NCBI RefSeq assembly: GCF_052180215.1
Contig: NZ_CP197471.1
Span: forward strand, 1,088,001-1,152,000
Direction of reading: 5' to 3'
From: Pseudoneobacillus sp052180215
GTDB taxonomy: Bacteria > Bacillota > Bacilli > Bacillales > Cytobacillaceae
DNA: 64,000 nucleotides
How positions within the stretch are numbered: position 1 is the stretch's first letter; each line of letters starts with the position of its first letter. Below the pieces are notes generated by a model, which saw only the letters and a program-made list of their open reading frames with translations, made no database searches and was not told the origin of the DNA. Below, piece by piece: positions 1 to 7,423 of this stretch. Made by a program: the position numbers and the translations under genes.

Positions 1-13
1 AACCTTAAAAGAG

Positions 14-44
14 AAAGCAGGAACAAAATGTTCCTGCTTTTTTT
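14..44. terminator. Bidirectional hairpin terminator
   Basis: An 11-bp perfect stem (14-24 with 30-40) is followed by a T run on the plus strand and is preceded by A-rich sequence that gives U residues on the minus strand. It can end the minus-strand hydrolase and any gene entering from the left edge. Confidence 0.8.
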
Positions 45-539
45 CTATTTATTATTGAATAAATATTGAACTACTTTTATAGATGCCGTTCGATTGATTT
101 CTTGAACAAAACCAATATATCTTTGATCCATACTTGCAATACCGTGTTGAAGGAGAGCTGGTTCGAAGCCGCGTTCAAGTGCCCCCTGATAGGTCGCTTG
201 AACACAATATTCAGCAGCGAAACCGCAAATCAAAACCATTCCTACATTTAATTCTCTTAGTTTTTCTTCTAGACTTGTTTGCCAAAAAGAATTGGAAAAT
301 TGCTTTGATACATAATAATCCGTATCTTCAGCATGGAGCCCCTCTGCTAATTGATATCCGTATGATTCAGGTCCTTCTCCAGCATCCTCATCCTGAATAA
401 AGATAATCGGCTGCTGGGCATCACGAAACACATTGATGGAAAAGTTTACAACCCCTAATATTTCCTCAAGACTTTTTTTACTACTTTCATCCTCAAAAAA
501 TTCATTTTGCATATCTACTACTAATAAAGCAGTTTTCAG
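45..539 (-). CDS. Isochorismatase-family cysteine hydrolase
   Basis: A 164-residue cysteine hydrolase of the isochorismatase/nicotinamidase fold. The family uses an Asp-Lys-Cys triad: the Asp lies in VVDMQNEF at the N-terminus, the Lys is probably in VSKQFSNSFWQT, and the Cys is in GFAAEYCV. The first ATG (512) would cut off the catalytic Asp. The only in-frame upstream candidate with a ribosome site is CTG at 539, seven bases after GGTGG, giving LKTALLVVDMQNEF, the usual N-terminus of the family. No other usual start codon lies in frame nearby. The substrate cannot be told from sequence; such enzymes hydrolyse amides or vinyl ethers in the cytoplasm. It stands alone, with a strong terminator after it. 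Confidence 0.75.
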   Translation of the reverse strand: MKTALLVVDMQNEFFEDESSKKSLEEILGVVNFSINVFRDAQQPIIFIQDEDAGEGPESYGYQLAEGLHAEDTDYYVSKQFSNSFWQTSLEEKLRELNVGMVLICGFAAEYCVQATYQGALERGFEPALLQHGIASMDQRYIGFVQEINRTASIKVVQYLFNNK

Positions 540-682
540 AACAATCCCACCTTCATAATTGATATAATTAAATATTCACGTAAAGAAGTCAGTATTCCTT
601 TTTTAAAATCTCTATTAGGAAAAAATTGTAATAGTTAGAGGTGTTTCGAATAAAATCATAGAAATTAAATGAGGAGTATGAA

Positions 683-715
683 ATGAAAAACAAAAGAATG
701 GAGATTAATAAATGA
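683..715 (+). CDS. Ten-codon upstream ORF coupled to the DUF2834 gene
   Basis: ATG at 683 follows a strong GAGGAG (671-676) at a spacing of six and encodes MKNKRMEINK. Its TGA (713-715) overlaps the ATG of the next gene (712-714) as ATGA. The ribosome site is better than that of the main gene, so it may feed ribosomes to it by coupling. No known peptide is recognised. Confidence 0.4.
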   Translation: MKNKRMEINK

Positions 716-1032
716 GAAAAATATATATACTCTTAACGGTAATTGGTGCGGCCTTACCGTATTCCTTCTTTATTCCTTTTCTTGTTAAAAATGGATTAAA
801 TTTAAAATTACTTTTCGACCTTTTATTTGTTAATAACATCTCAACCTTTTTTGCCGTAGATTTTTTGATTTCTTCTATCGTTTTTTGGGTATTTATGTAC
901 GTAGAATCTAAAAGATTACATATAAAAGAATGGTGGATTTGTTTATTAGCAAATTTGGTAGTTGGTTTATCGATGGCTTTACCCCTTTTTCTATTTTTTA
1001 GAGATAAAAAGGCTAGGAGTGAGCTAGAATAG
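712..1032 (+). CDS. DUF2834 family membrane protein
   Basis: A 106-residue integral membrane protein with three hydrophobic segments (about residues 5-25, 45-65 and 75-97). The pattern matches the DUF2834 family: IGAALPYSFFIPFL near the N-terminus, FFAVDFLISSIVFWVF in the middle and GLSMALPLFLFFRD at the end. The function of this family is unknown. ATG 712 has GGAG eight bases upstream and overlaps the stop of a ten-codon upstream ORF. It appears monocistronic, as a hairpin terminator follows its stop. Confidence 0.8.
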   Translation: MRKIYILLTVIGAALPYSFFIPFLVKNGLNLKLLFDLLFVNNISTFFAVDFLISSIVFWVFMYVESKRLHIKEWWICLLANLVVGLSMALPLFLFFRDKKARSELE

Positions 1033-1041
1033 ATATTATTT

Positions 1042-1075
1042 AGGGATAGGGATTAAGACCTATCCTTCTTTTTTT
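1042..1075 (+). terminator. Rho-independent terminator after the DUF2834 gene
   Basis: AGGGATAGG pairs with CCTATCCTT around an eight-base loop and is followed by a run of seven T. Confidence 0.8.
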
Positions 1076-1127
1076 CGATTTGGAAAATCGTTTGAGTTGT
1101 AGTGTTTTTGTTGTGTATTTCTAAAAG

Positions 1128-1143
1128 TGTGATTTAAATCACT
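1128..1143 (+). promoter_or_regulatory. Fnr/Crp-type operator before hmp
   Basis: TGTGATTTAAATCACT contains a perfect 14-bp palindrome and fits the TGTGA-N6-TCACA Fnr consensus of Bacillus in nine of ten fixed positions. Its centre (1135.5) is about 41.5 bp upstream of the start point expected from the TATAAT at 1165-1170, the usual activating position. Fnr control of hmp is inferred from this geometry. Confidence 0.7.
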
Positions 1144-1164
1144 ATATTAGTATATATTTTTATA

Positions 1165-1170
1165 TATAAT
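1165..1170 (+). promoter_or_regulatory. Putative -10 element of hmp
   Basis: Consensus TATAAT lies 45 bp upstream of the start codon, with no good -35, as expected for an activator-dependent promoter. The run around 1151-1168 is an AT-rich imperfect dyad (TATATA, T-rich centre, ATATAT) that could host NsrR, the known nitric-oxide sensor of hmp, but AT richness alone could explain it. Confidence 0.55.
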
Positions 1171-1209
1171 CACTATGCGAATCTTAGAAACAACTTAGGA
1201 GTGAATATA

Positions 1210-2451
1210 TTGTTAAACAAGCAAACTATTGAAATCGTAAAATCGACTGTTCCGGTTCTAGAGGAGCATGGTGAAAAAATAACAACTCGTTTTTATCAAC
1301 TAATGTTTGGAAATCATCCGGAATTATTGAATATCTTTAATCACGCTAACCAAAAACAAGGTAGACAACAAAAGGCTCTTGCTGGAACTGTCTATGCAGC
1401 TGCTCAATATATAGATAATCTTGAAGCTATTATTCCAGTAGTAAAACAAATTGCCCACAAGCATAGAAGTTTAGGAATTAAACCTGAGCATTACCCAATT
1501 GTAGGTAAGCATTTATTACTTGCGATTAAGGATGTTTTAGGGGATGCAGCAACAGATGAAATTATCGATGCATGGGGTCAGGCTTATAATGTGATAGCGG
1601 ATGCATTTATTAGTATTGAGGATGAAATGTATGAGGAAGCTAAGAATCAAGTTGGTGGTTGGGATGGTTTCCGTCGTTTCATCGTTGATAAAAAAGTGCA
1701 GGAAAGTGCCGTTATTACATCTTTCTATTTAAAACCAGAAGATACAAAAGCAATTGCTAGCTTTATTCCTGGTCAATATATTAGTGTGAAAATGACCATT
1801 GAAGGCGAAGAAAACACTCATATCCGTCAATATAGTCTTTCTGATGCACCAAATAAAGAATATTACCGTATCAGTGTTAAAAAAGAACAGAATGACCTTC
1901 ACCCAGATGGAATGGTTTCAAACTATCTACATGAGCAAATTAATGAGGGAGATGTAGTAGAAATAAGTGCACCAGCTGGTGACTTTATTTTGGATATGAA
2001 CAAGAAATCTTCACTTGTTTTATTAAGTGGTGGAGTTGGTCTTACTCCAATGGTTAGTATGCTTAATACGGTGGTAGAGCACCAGTCAGAGAGAAAAGTA
2101 ACCTTCATCCATGCTGCACAAAACGGGAAGGTACATGCACTTCGTGATGAAGTAAATACTTTAAGTAAATATGAAAATGTTTTATCTTATGTTTTCTATG
2201 ATTCTCCAACAGAAGAAGATCGCCAAAATATGCACTTTGATTTTGAAGGATATATCACTCAAGAATGGTTAGAGGATAATACAGATACTAACTCTGCAGA
2301 TTACTATTTCTGTGGGCCAGTTCCATTCATGAAGGTTATCTATAATTCATTAATAAAATTAGGTGTTACTGAAGATCGAATTCACTTCGAATTCTTCGGT
2401 CCAATGGGGAACTTACAGGAAGAAAAGGAAAAGGAAGAAGTAGGAGTATAA
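1210..2451 (+). CDS. hmp: Flavohaemoglobin, nitric oxide dioxygenase
   Basis: Flavohaemoglobin of 413 residues that oxidises nitric oxide to nitrate using O2 and NAD(P)H in the cytoplasm. The globin domain (about 1-138) has Tyr29 and the proximal His85 in KHRSLGIKPEHYP. The FAD domain carries RQYSLS near residue 205. The NAD domain has LLSGGVGLTPM, YFCGP and EFFGP. The start is TTG at 1210, eight bases after TAGGAG; it gives MLNKQTIEIVKS, matching the B. subtilis N-terminus, whereas GTG 1201 overlaps the ribosome site. It is monocistronic with an Fnr-type box upstream, so induction by low oxygen or nitrosative stress is likely. A GGGGGTCAGACCCCC hairpin begins 10 bp after the stop. Confidence 0.96.
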   Translation: MLNKQTIEIVKSTVPVLEEHGEKITTRFYQLMFGNHPELLNIFNHANQKQGRQQKALAGTVYAAAQYIDNLEAIIPVVKQIAHKHRSLGIKPEHYPIVGKHLLLAIKDVLGDAATDEIIDAWGQAYNVIADAFISIEDEMYEEAKNQVGGWDGFRRFIVDKKVQESAVITSFYLKPEDTKAIASFIPGQYISVKMTIEGEENTHIRQYSLSDAPNKEYYRISVKKEQNDLHPDGMVSNYLHEQINEGDVVEISAPAGDFILDMNKKSSLVLLSGGVGLTPMVSMLNTVVEHQSERKVTFIHAAQNGKVHALRDEVNTLSKYENVLSYVFYDSPTEEDRQNMHFDFEGYITQEWLEDNTDTNSADYYFCGPVPFMKVIYNSLIKLGVTEDRIHFEFFGPMGNLQEEKEKEEVGV

Positions 2452-2460
2452 GTTACAAAT

Positions 2461-2509
2461 TAACGCATTAAAGCGGTGGGGGTCAGACCCCCACCGCTTT
2501 AATGTGTTA
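2461..2509. repeat. REP-like palindrome, copy 1 (after hmp)
   Basis: A 49-bp near-perfect inverted repeat centred on A2485: two 24-bp arms with a single difference, which would be a G-U pair in RNA. The core is GGGGGTCAGACCCCC. The same core occurs at 11478, 42835, 49097 and 49134 with different outer arms. No T tract follows, so it is not a standard terminator. Confidence 0.85.
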
Positions 2510-2609
2510 ATGTAGTTTTAATATTAAAAATAGTTTGAAAAGAGGTTACGATGTTACAAGTTTCAATTTATAATGAAAAGAGGATGATGAAAATATGAAG
2601 GAGGGGTTT

Positions 2610-3404
2610 ATGTTGAACACTAGTTCACCCACAGACACGGTACTATTGAAAGTAGATGGTCGTGTGGCAACAGTGGAAATGAATCGGCCTGATGCATTAA
2701 ATGCACTGAATAAAGAAATGATTAAAAGCCTAGTTGTAAAACTGAAAGAAATTAACGACTTAGATGATATAGATGTTGTTATCCTTACAGGAAAGGGTAG
2801 AGCTTTCTCATCTGGTGGCGACATCAAATCGATGTTAACACTTGACTCTGAGAATGATTTCTTTACGATTATGGATTCTATAAGTGAGTTAATTGTTACG
2901 CTCTATAGCATGCCTAAGTTAACTATTAGCGCGATTTCTGGAGCAGCTGCTGGTCTTGGGGTAAGCCTTGCTTTAGCAACCGATTATATTTTAGCTCAGG
3001 AAGAAAGTAAATTGGCCATGAATTTTATCGGTATAGGGTTAATCCCAGATGGTGGAGCACATTTCTTTTTAGAAAAACGTCTTGGAGAAATTAAGGCTAA
3101 AAACCTGATTTGGGAAGGAAAAGTACATAATGCACAATCGTCCTTAGAGATGGGATTAATTGATGAAATAACGAATGGGGACATCAGCGAGGCTGCAAAT
3201 ACGAAAGTGAGAGAGTGGCTTCAACAACCTGTTCAGGCTATGATTAAAACCAAAAAAATCTTAGCAGATTGTAATAGACCTCAACTTCTAAAAATTCTCG
3301 AATTAGAAAAACAAGGACAACGCAAAATGAGAGAAACAAAAGATCATCTCGAAGGAATCCAGGCCTTCGTGGAAAAGCGTAAACCAAGTTTCACAGGGAA
3401 GTAA
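2610..3404 (+). CDS. yhaR: Enoyl-CoA hydratase/isomerase family protein (YhaR-like)
   Basis: Crotonase-fold protein of 264 residues, probably acting on acyl-CoA esters. The oxyanion-hole segments are visible as AFSSGGDIK (about residue 65) and SGAAAGLGVSLAL (about 110). The two glutamates that add water in true hydratases are absent: the GCELA position reads GVSLA and the PEI position reads NFIGIG. An Asp in IGLIPDGG matches the PaaG-type isomerases, so double-bond isomerisation is more likely than hydration; this is inference. ATG 2610 was chosen because AAGGAGGGG (2598-2606) lies just upstream; an ATG at 2595 precedes the ribosome site. It sits next to yhaQ-yhaP as in B. subtilis. Confidence 0.85.
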   Translation: MLNTSSPTDTVLLKVDGRVATVEMNRPDALNALNKEMIKSLVVKLKEINDLDDIDVVILTGKGRAFSSGGDIKSMLTLDSENDFFTIMDSISELIVTLYSMPKLTISAISGAAAGLGVSLALATDYILAQEESKLAMNFIGIGLIPDGGAHFFLEKRLGEIKAKNLIWEGKVHNAQSSLEMGLIDEITNGDISEAANTKVREWLQQPVQAMIKTKKILADCNRPQLLKILELEKQGQRKMRETKDHLEGIQAFVEKRKPSFTGK

Positions 3405-3406
3405 GC

Positions 3407-3452
3407 AAAACAGGGGTGACTACAATTTATAGTGTAGACACCCCTGTTTTTT
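3407..3452 (+). terminator. Terminator after yhaR
   Basis: AAAACAGGGGTG pairs with CACCCCTGTTTT, with extra pairing inside the long loop, then a T run. Confidence 0.8.
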
Positions 3453-3465
3453 ATCAATAAATTAA

Positions 3466-3651
3466 TTAAACATGGAATAATAATAGTTTACCAGTTGGAG
3501 AAACACAACGATGTGTCTTTTCTAATAAATTTTTTTCTCTTAGCAATTGCTCTCCTTTTGCTTTAGCCTCATTATCATTTGCTGCTTGAAAGGTTTCATC
3601 TATAAGTTTTTCCCCGTTTACTTCAAAGGCAGTTAATTTATATGATTGCAC
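3466..3651 (-). CDS. yhzD: Small YhzD-like protein
   Basis: A 61-residue soluble protein with the pattern YKLTAFEVNGEKLIDE...KTHRCVSPTGKLLLFH, which I recognise as the YhzD-like family of Bacillus; the function is unknown. It starts with GTG at 3651 behind GGGAGG with a seven-base spacer. It has no transmembrane segment and no signal peptide. It faces yhaR tail to tail and is divergent from yhaQ, as in the B. subtilis neighbourhood. Confidence 0.7.
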   Translation of the reverse strand: MQSYKLTAFEVNGEKLIDETFQAANDNEAKAKGEQLLREKNLLEKTHRCVSPTGKLLLFHV

Positions 3652-3777
3652 AGGTAATCCTCCCTTTGTAAAAATGAATTACTATTATTTTTGCATAATT
3701 TCAAAAAATGTGCAAAAAGAAATGAATCTTTCATACATATTGTTCGTATAAAAAATAGAGATAAGGAGGAAAGACCT

Positions 3778-4677
3778 ATGGTTCTAAAAATTGAAAGTGT
3801 TACAAAACGATTTGGTCATTTCACAGCTGTTAGTAATCTAACTCTTACTATTCCCGAAGGAGAGATATTTGGATTCTTAGGGGCAAACGGTGCAGGTAAA
3901 ACCACCACATTTCGAATGATTTTAGGTCTATTAGATTCTAATGAAGGAAAAATTTCTTGGGATGGTCAACCAATCAATTATTCTACTAGCCATCTAATTG
4001 GTTACTTACCAGAGGAAAGAGGATTGTATCCAAAGCTTAAGGTGAGCGAACAAGTTGTTTACTTAGCTCGTTTGAGAGGAATGAACAAAAAGGACGCACT
4101 AAAGGAATTGGCGCATTGGCTGGACCGTTTTAAAGTACCAGAATATATGAATAAAAAAGTTGAGGAATTGTCAAAAGGGAATCAACAAAAAATACAATTT
4201 ATCTCTGCTATATTACATAAACCAAAGCTTTTAATCCTAGATGAACCTTTTAGCGGTTTGGATCCCGTGAATGTAGAACTGTTAAAAGAAGCCGTGATTG
4301 ATCTAAAAAGGAATGGAACGACAATTGTATTCTCAAGCCATCGTATGGAACATGTGGAAGAACTTTGTGAATTTTTATGTATCATGCACAAAGGTAAACC
4401 CGTCGTTCATGGAGAACTAAAAGGAATTAAACGTAATTTTGGTAAAAAGAACCTTATCATACATGCTGACTTTCCACTTGATTTCATTAAAAATCAAAGT
4501 GGAGTTACGAAATTCAAAACTACGGTTGAAGGTGCTAATATTCAAATAGAAAATGAGGATATGGCTCAGCGTATCTTAAAGGATCTTGTTGGGAAAGGGG
4601 TTATCCGTAAATTTGCCCTTGAAGAGTCGTCCCTCAATGATATTTTTATAGAAAAAGTAGGTGCTTCCTATGAATAA
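3778..4677 (+). CDS. yhaQ: ABC exporter ATPase YhaQ
   Basis: ABC ATPase of 299 residues, NatA-like, powering the permease YhaP. Walker A is GANGAGKTT (about residue 38), the signature is LSKGNQQK, Walker B is LLILDEP, and the H-loop His is in SSHRMEH. The C-terminal 80 residues form the extra domain typical of NatA/EcsA-type exporters. ATG 3778 follows AAGGAGGAAAG; the longer reading to 3691 has no ribosome site. The gene overlaps yhaP by eight bases, so the two are co-translated. The substrate is unknown; relatives move sodium, peptides or lipids outward. Confidence 0.9.
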   Translation: MVLKIESVTKRFGHFTAVSNLTLTIPEGEIFGFLGANGAGKTTTFRMILGLLDSNEGKISWDGQPINYSTSHLIGYLPEERGLYPKLKVSEQVVYLARLRGMNKKDALKELAHWLDRFKVPEYMNKKVEELSKGNQQKIQFISAILHKPKLLILDEPFSGLDPVNVELLKEAVIDLKRNGTTIVFSSHRMEHVEELCEFLCIMHKGKPVVHGELKGIKRNFGKKNLIIHADFPLDFIKNQSGVTKFKTTVEGANIQIENEDMAQRILKDLVGKGVIRKFALEESSLNDIFIEKVGASYE

Positions 4678-5920
4678 ATTTTGGATTATTCTCTTTCATA
4701 CCTATACATCAAAAATTAAAACAAAATCCTTTATTATCACGACAATCATATCGGTCGCTATACTTTTAGGTTTAACCAATATGAATCGAATTTTAGAAAA
4801 CTTTAATAAAGATTCAGATAAAAAAGTGATTATAATAGATGAGACGGAGCAGTTACAGACTGCTCTCATGGATCAAATAAAGGTAATGGATAAGGAGCTT
4901 CAACTCGAAAGTTTTTCTGGAAGTACAGAAGAAGCAGAAAAGTTAATAAAAGATGGTTCATATAATGGTCTGTTAACTCTTTCTTTTAATAAAGAGTCCC
5001 TACCTGAAGCCACTTACAAAACAAAAAGTTTAGCAGAAACGGAAATCTCTAGAGAGCTTGAAACGGCCCTACAGCAGATAAAAACAGCTTTAACTGCATC
5101 TAAAATCAATTTAACAATGGAACAATTAGCCAAATTAAATGAGCCGGTTCATTTTGAAAAAAAGGCACTTGAAAAAGATGCAAAGACTGAAGAGGAACTT
5201 AATCAGGCTAGAGGTTTAGTTTACGTTCTACTATTTATTATTTATTTTTCAGTAATTATGTACGCGAATATGATTGCGATGGAGGTCGCCACAGAAAAAT
5301 CCTCTAGGGTTATGGAGATTTTAATATCAAGTGTCTCTCCAGTAAAGCAAATGTTTGCAAAAATACTAGGGATTGGATTGCTTAGTTTAACACAGCTCGC
5401 AATACAGCTCTCAGTAGGATACATTTCTGTAAAGCGTAATTTAAGTACCATGGATGGTGGCTTTTTTGAGTTTTTTGGATTCAACAGTCTGCCGAATATG
5501 ACTATTGTATTTGCAGTTGTCTTTTTTGTATTAGGATATTTCTTATATGCTACTCTAGCAGCTTTTCTTGGGTCTCTGGTCAGCCGGATTGAGGATGTTC
5601 AACAAATGATTACACCAATGACCCTATTAGTGGTGGCAGGATTTATGCTTGCCGTTTTTGGTTTAGGAAACCCTGAGGCTTCTTATGTAAGGATAACATC
5701 CTTTATTCCGTTCTTTACACCCATGATTATGTTCTTGCGTGTGGGAATGCTGAATATTCCTTTTTGGGAAATTTCCTTAAGTATCCTGATTTTGGTAGGT
5801 ACGATTGTATTTTTAGGAATTTTTGGTGCCAAGGTATATCGAGGCGGAGTATTAATGTACGGAAAATCTAATTCTATTAAGGATATAAAAAAAGCGATTC
5901 AATTAGGGAAAAATGAATGA
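4670..5920 (+). CDS. yhaP: ABC-2 exporter permease YhaP
   Basis: Permease of 416 residues of the ABC-2/NatB type. One hydrophobic segment lies near residues 20-40, then a long extracytoplasmic region (about 45-180) of mixed charge, then five or six membrane spans from about residue 185 to 395. This one-plus-five arrangement is typical of the family. ATG 4670 lies inside the end of yhaQ, with a weak AGGTG. In B. subtilis yhaO-yhaN-yhaM follow directly; here about 5.7 kb of other genes separate them. A terminator follows. Confidence 0.88.
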   Translation: MNKFWIILFHTYTSKIKTKSFIITTIISVAILLGLTNMNRILENFNKDSDKKVIIIDETEQLQTALMDQIKVMDKELQLESFSGSTEEAEKLIKDGSYNGLLTLSFNKESLPEATYKTKSLAETEISRELETALQQIKTALTASKINLTMEQLAKLNEPVHFEKKALEKDAKTEEELNQARGLVYVLLFIIYFSVIMYANMIAMEVATEKSSRVMEILISSVSPVKQMFAKILGIGLLSLTQLAIQLSVGYISVKRNLSTMDGGFFEFFGFNSLPNMTIVFAVVFFVLGYFLYATLAAFLGSLVSRIEDVQQMITPMTLLVVAGFMLAVFGLGNPEASYVRITSFIPFFTPMIMFLRVGMLNIPFWEISLSILILVGTIVFLGIFGAKVYRGGVLMYGKSNSIKDIKKAIQLGKNE

Positions 5921-5929
5921 TATGTAACC

Positions 5930-5966
5930 AAAAACGCTGGGAAAAGAAAAATCCTAGCGTTTTTTA
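5930..5966 (+). terminator. Terminator after yhaP
   Basis: AAAACGCTGGGA pairs with TCCTAGCGTTTT around a nine-base loop, then TT. Confidence 0.8.
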
Positions 5967-6034
5967 AATGTTTTTAAACCTTTTCTCTCTGTTAATTGTT
6001 ATATATGTGAATTGAAAAAAAGGGGGGATATGGA

Positions 6035-6541
6035 ATGTCAGAATTAGAGTTTTTTGAAACGTATAAATGGGAAGTGTATAAAACATGTTTTTACATGCTA
6101 CAAGATAAACATGAGGCAGAGGACATGACTCAAAATGTTTTTATACAAATCTTTCATCAAGATTATCATAAGATAGCAAATATAAAATCTTGGATACTCA
6201 AAATTACATTAAATATGTGTAGAAATTACTTGAAGAGAAAGAAGAAAGTTATTGTGGTGGAAGATATATTTAAAATGGAGAAGGCTTCCACCAATTTGGA
6301 GTCTGAATTTGACAAGAAACATCTTCAGCAAGATATGTTATCACTATTATCAAAGCTTCCTGACCGAGCTAGGGATGTAATCATTCTAAAATACCTACAC
6401 GATATGAAAAATAGGGAAATCGCTGATTTGTTAGGTATAACGGAAGGAACGGTAAAAGCGAGCTGCCATTATGGATTAAAACTATTACGTGTAAATATAT
6501 CCAATCGAAGTATGCTTGATATTGTTAAGGAGGGTATTTAA
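6035..6541 (+). CDS. ECF-type RNA polymerase sigma factor
   Basis: Sigma-70 family protein of 168 residues with only regions 2 and 4. Region 2 (about 8-70) contains DKHEAEDMTQNVFIQIF and the SWILKITLNMCRNYLKR segment. Region 4 (about 105-155) ends in the helix-turn-helix IADLLGITEGTVKASCHYGLKLL. It directs polymerase to an alternative promoter set that cannot be predicted here. Its stop is directly followed by the start of the next gene, which carries a membrane anchor and probably holds this factor at the membrane. The start at 6035 follows AAGGGGGGATATGGA. No convincing autoregulatory ECF promoter was found upstream. This pair is not in the B. subtilis yha region, so it is an insertion relative to that order. 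Confidence 0.9.
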   Translation: MSELEFFETYKWEVYKTCFYMLQDKHEAEDMTQNVFIQIFHQDYHKIANIKSWILKITLNMCRNYLKRKKKVIVVEDIFKMEKASTNLESEFDKKHLQQDMLSLLSKLPDRARDVIILKYLHDMKNREIADLLGITEGTVKASCHYGLKLLRVNISNRSMLDIVKEGI

Positions 6542-7282
6542 ATGAAGAGTGAGCACGAGTTTAGTCAAATGATGAAGAGTAGTGAAGGGATACCAGCTCC
6601 AGACTTTGATAAAATTTGGGGGAATATTCAAAAAAGCAAGAAGAAGTCAAAATGGAATTATAAATGGCTCGTTCCTGCAGCTATTATGGTACTAGGGCTT
6701 TCTTTTGGATCTTTTGCTAATGCTGGAAAATTAATGGATTTTATCCAATTAAAGATTGGGAATGAGGAAGTAGTAGTGGAGAATCAAAATCCGTTTCAAC
6801 CTGATAAAGATGCTCCTGAGTCTGTAACAAACCATATGGTCAAATTTGATAATGAGAATGCAGAAGAAATTATGGGCTTTCTTCCTGTACAGCCTGCCTA
6901 TCTACCAGAAGGTTATCATTATACAAACGAAGAGGGAATCAGTGGAATACCTAATTACGATGATAAAGGGAAGTTATTAAATATTAATAGTTCCGAGCCA
7001 AGTTATCATATCTATTATAGTAAAGGTGAGGGTTTAGAAAACCATTTTCAACTAAATTATTATATTAGAGAGATAAAGCCAAATACAAGATTTACCCTTC
7101 CGCGAACGAATCCAGAATCCATTGAAATATTGGGGCTGCAAGGCGTAACTCATGATAATGGGGTATTGATTAACAAAGAGTTGTCTAATAATAAAGAGCT
7201 AACGATAGAGATTTTCACTGAGGGTAAAATTTCAAAAGAAGAATTAATCAAAATGATGGAAAGTATTCTAAAGCAACTATAA
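6542..7282 (+). CDS. Membrane-anchored anti-sigma-like protein, DUF4367 type
   Basis: A 246-residue single-pass protein. The N-terminal 35 residues are charged and cytosolic, one transmembrane segment spans about residues 38-60 (WLVPAAIMVLGLSFGSF), and the rest is extracytoplasmic. The C-terminal region has features of DUF4367 domains: PAYLPEGYHY and ESIEILGLQG. ATG 6542 abuts the sigma stop and uses AAGGAGG inside it, so the genes are translationally coupled. The N-terminal part is likely to bind the sigma factor. There is no zinc-binding HxxxCxxC anti-sigma motif, so this role rests on context and topology. Confidence 0.75.
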   Translation: MKSEHEFSQMMKSSEGIPAPDFDKIWGNIQKSKKKSKWNYKWLVPAAIMVLGLSFGSFANAGKLMDFIQLKIGNEEVVVENQNPFQPDKDAPESVTNHMVKFDNENAEEIMGFLPVQPAYLPEGYHYTNEEGISGIPNYDDKGKLLNINSSEPSYHIYYSKGEGLENHFQLNYYIREIKPNTRFTLPRTNPESIEILGLQGVTHDNGVLINKELSNNKELTIEIFTEGKISKEELIKMMESILKQL

Positions 7283-7306
7283 AGTTGTAAATAAACATTC
7301 TTTCTG

Positions 7307-7334
7307 AGACCTAACTTTTTGTTAGGTCTTTTCC
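7307..7334 (+). terminator. Terminator after the sigma/anti-sigma pair
   Basis: AGACCTAAC pairs with GTTAGGTCT around TTTTT, then TTT. Confidence 0.8.
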
Positions 7335-7423
7335 TCATGTTTTTATTGATTACTGAAAATTCATAAATTATAATAAGTGAAAGTATTTCGAGCTTAGAAA
7401 TAGTTGAGGAAGGGGTAGTTGAG

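Noticed and set aside
134..400. 88-codon plus-strand ORF
   Set aside because: It is antisense to the cysteine hydrolase and has no family features.
5967..6034. ECF autoregulatory promoter before the sigma gene
   Set aside because: Only a poor AAAC-like -35 without a proper -10 was seen.
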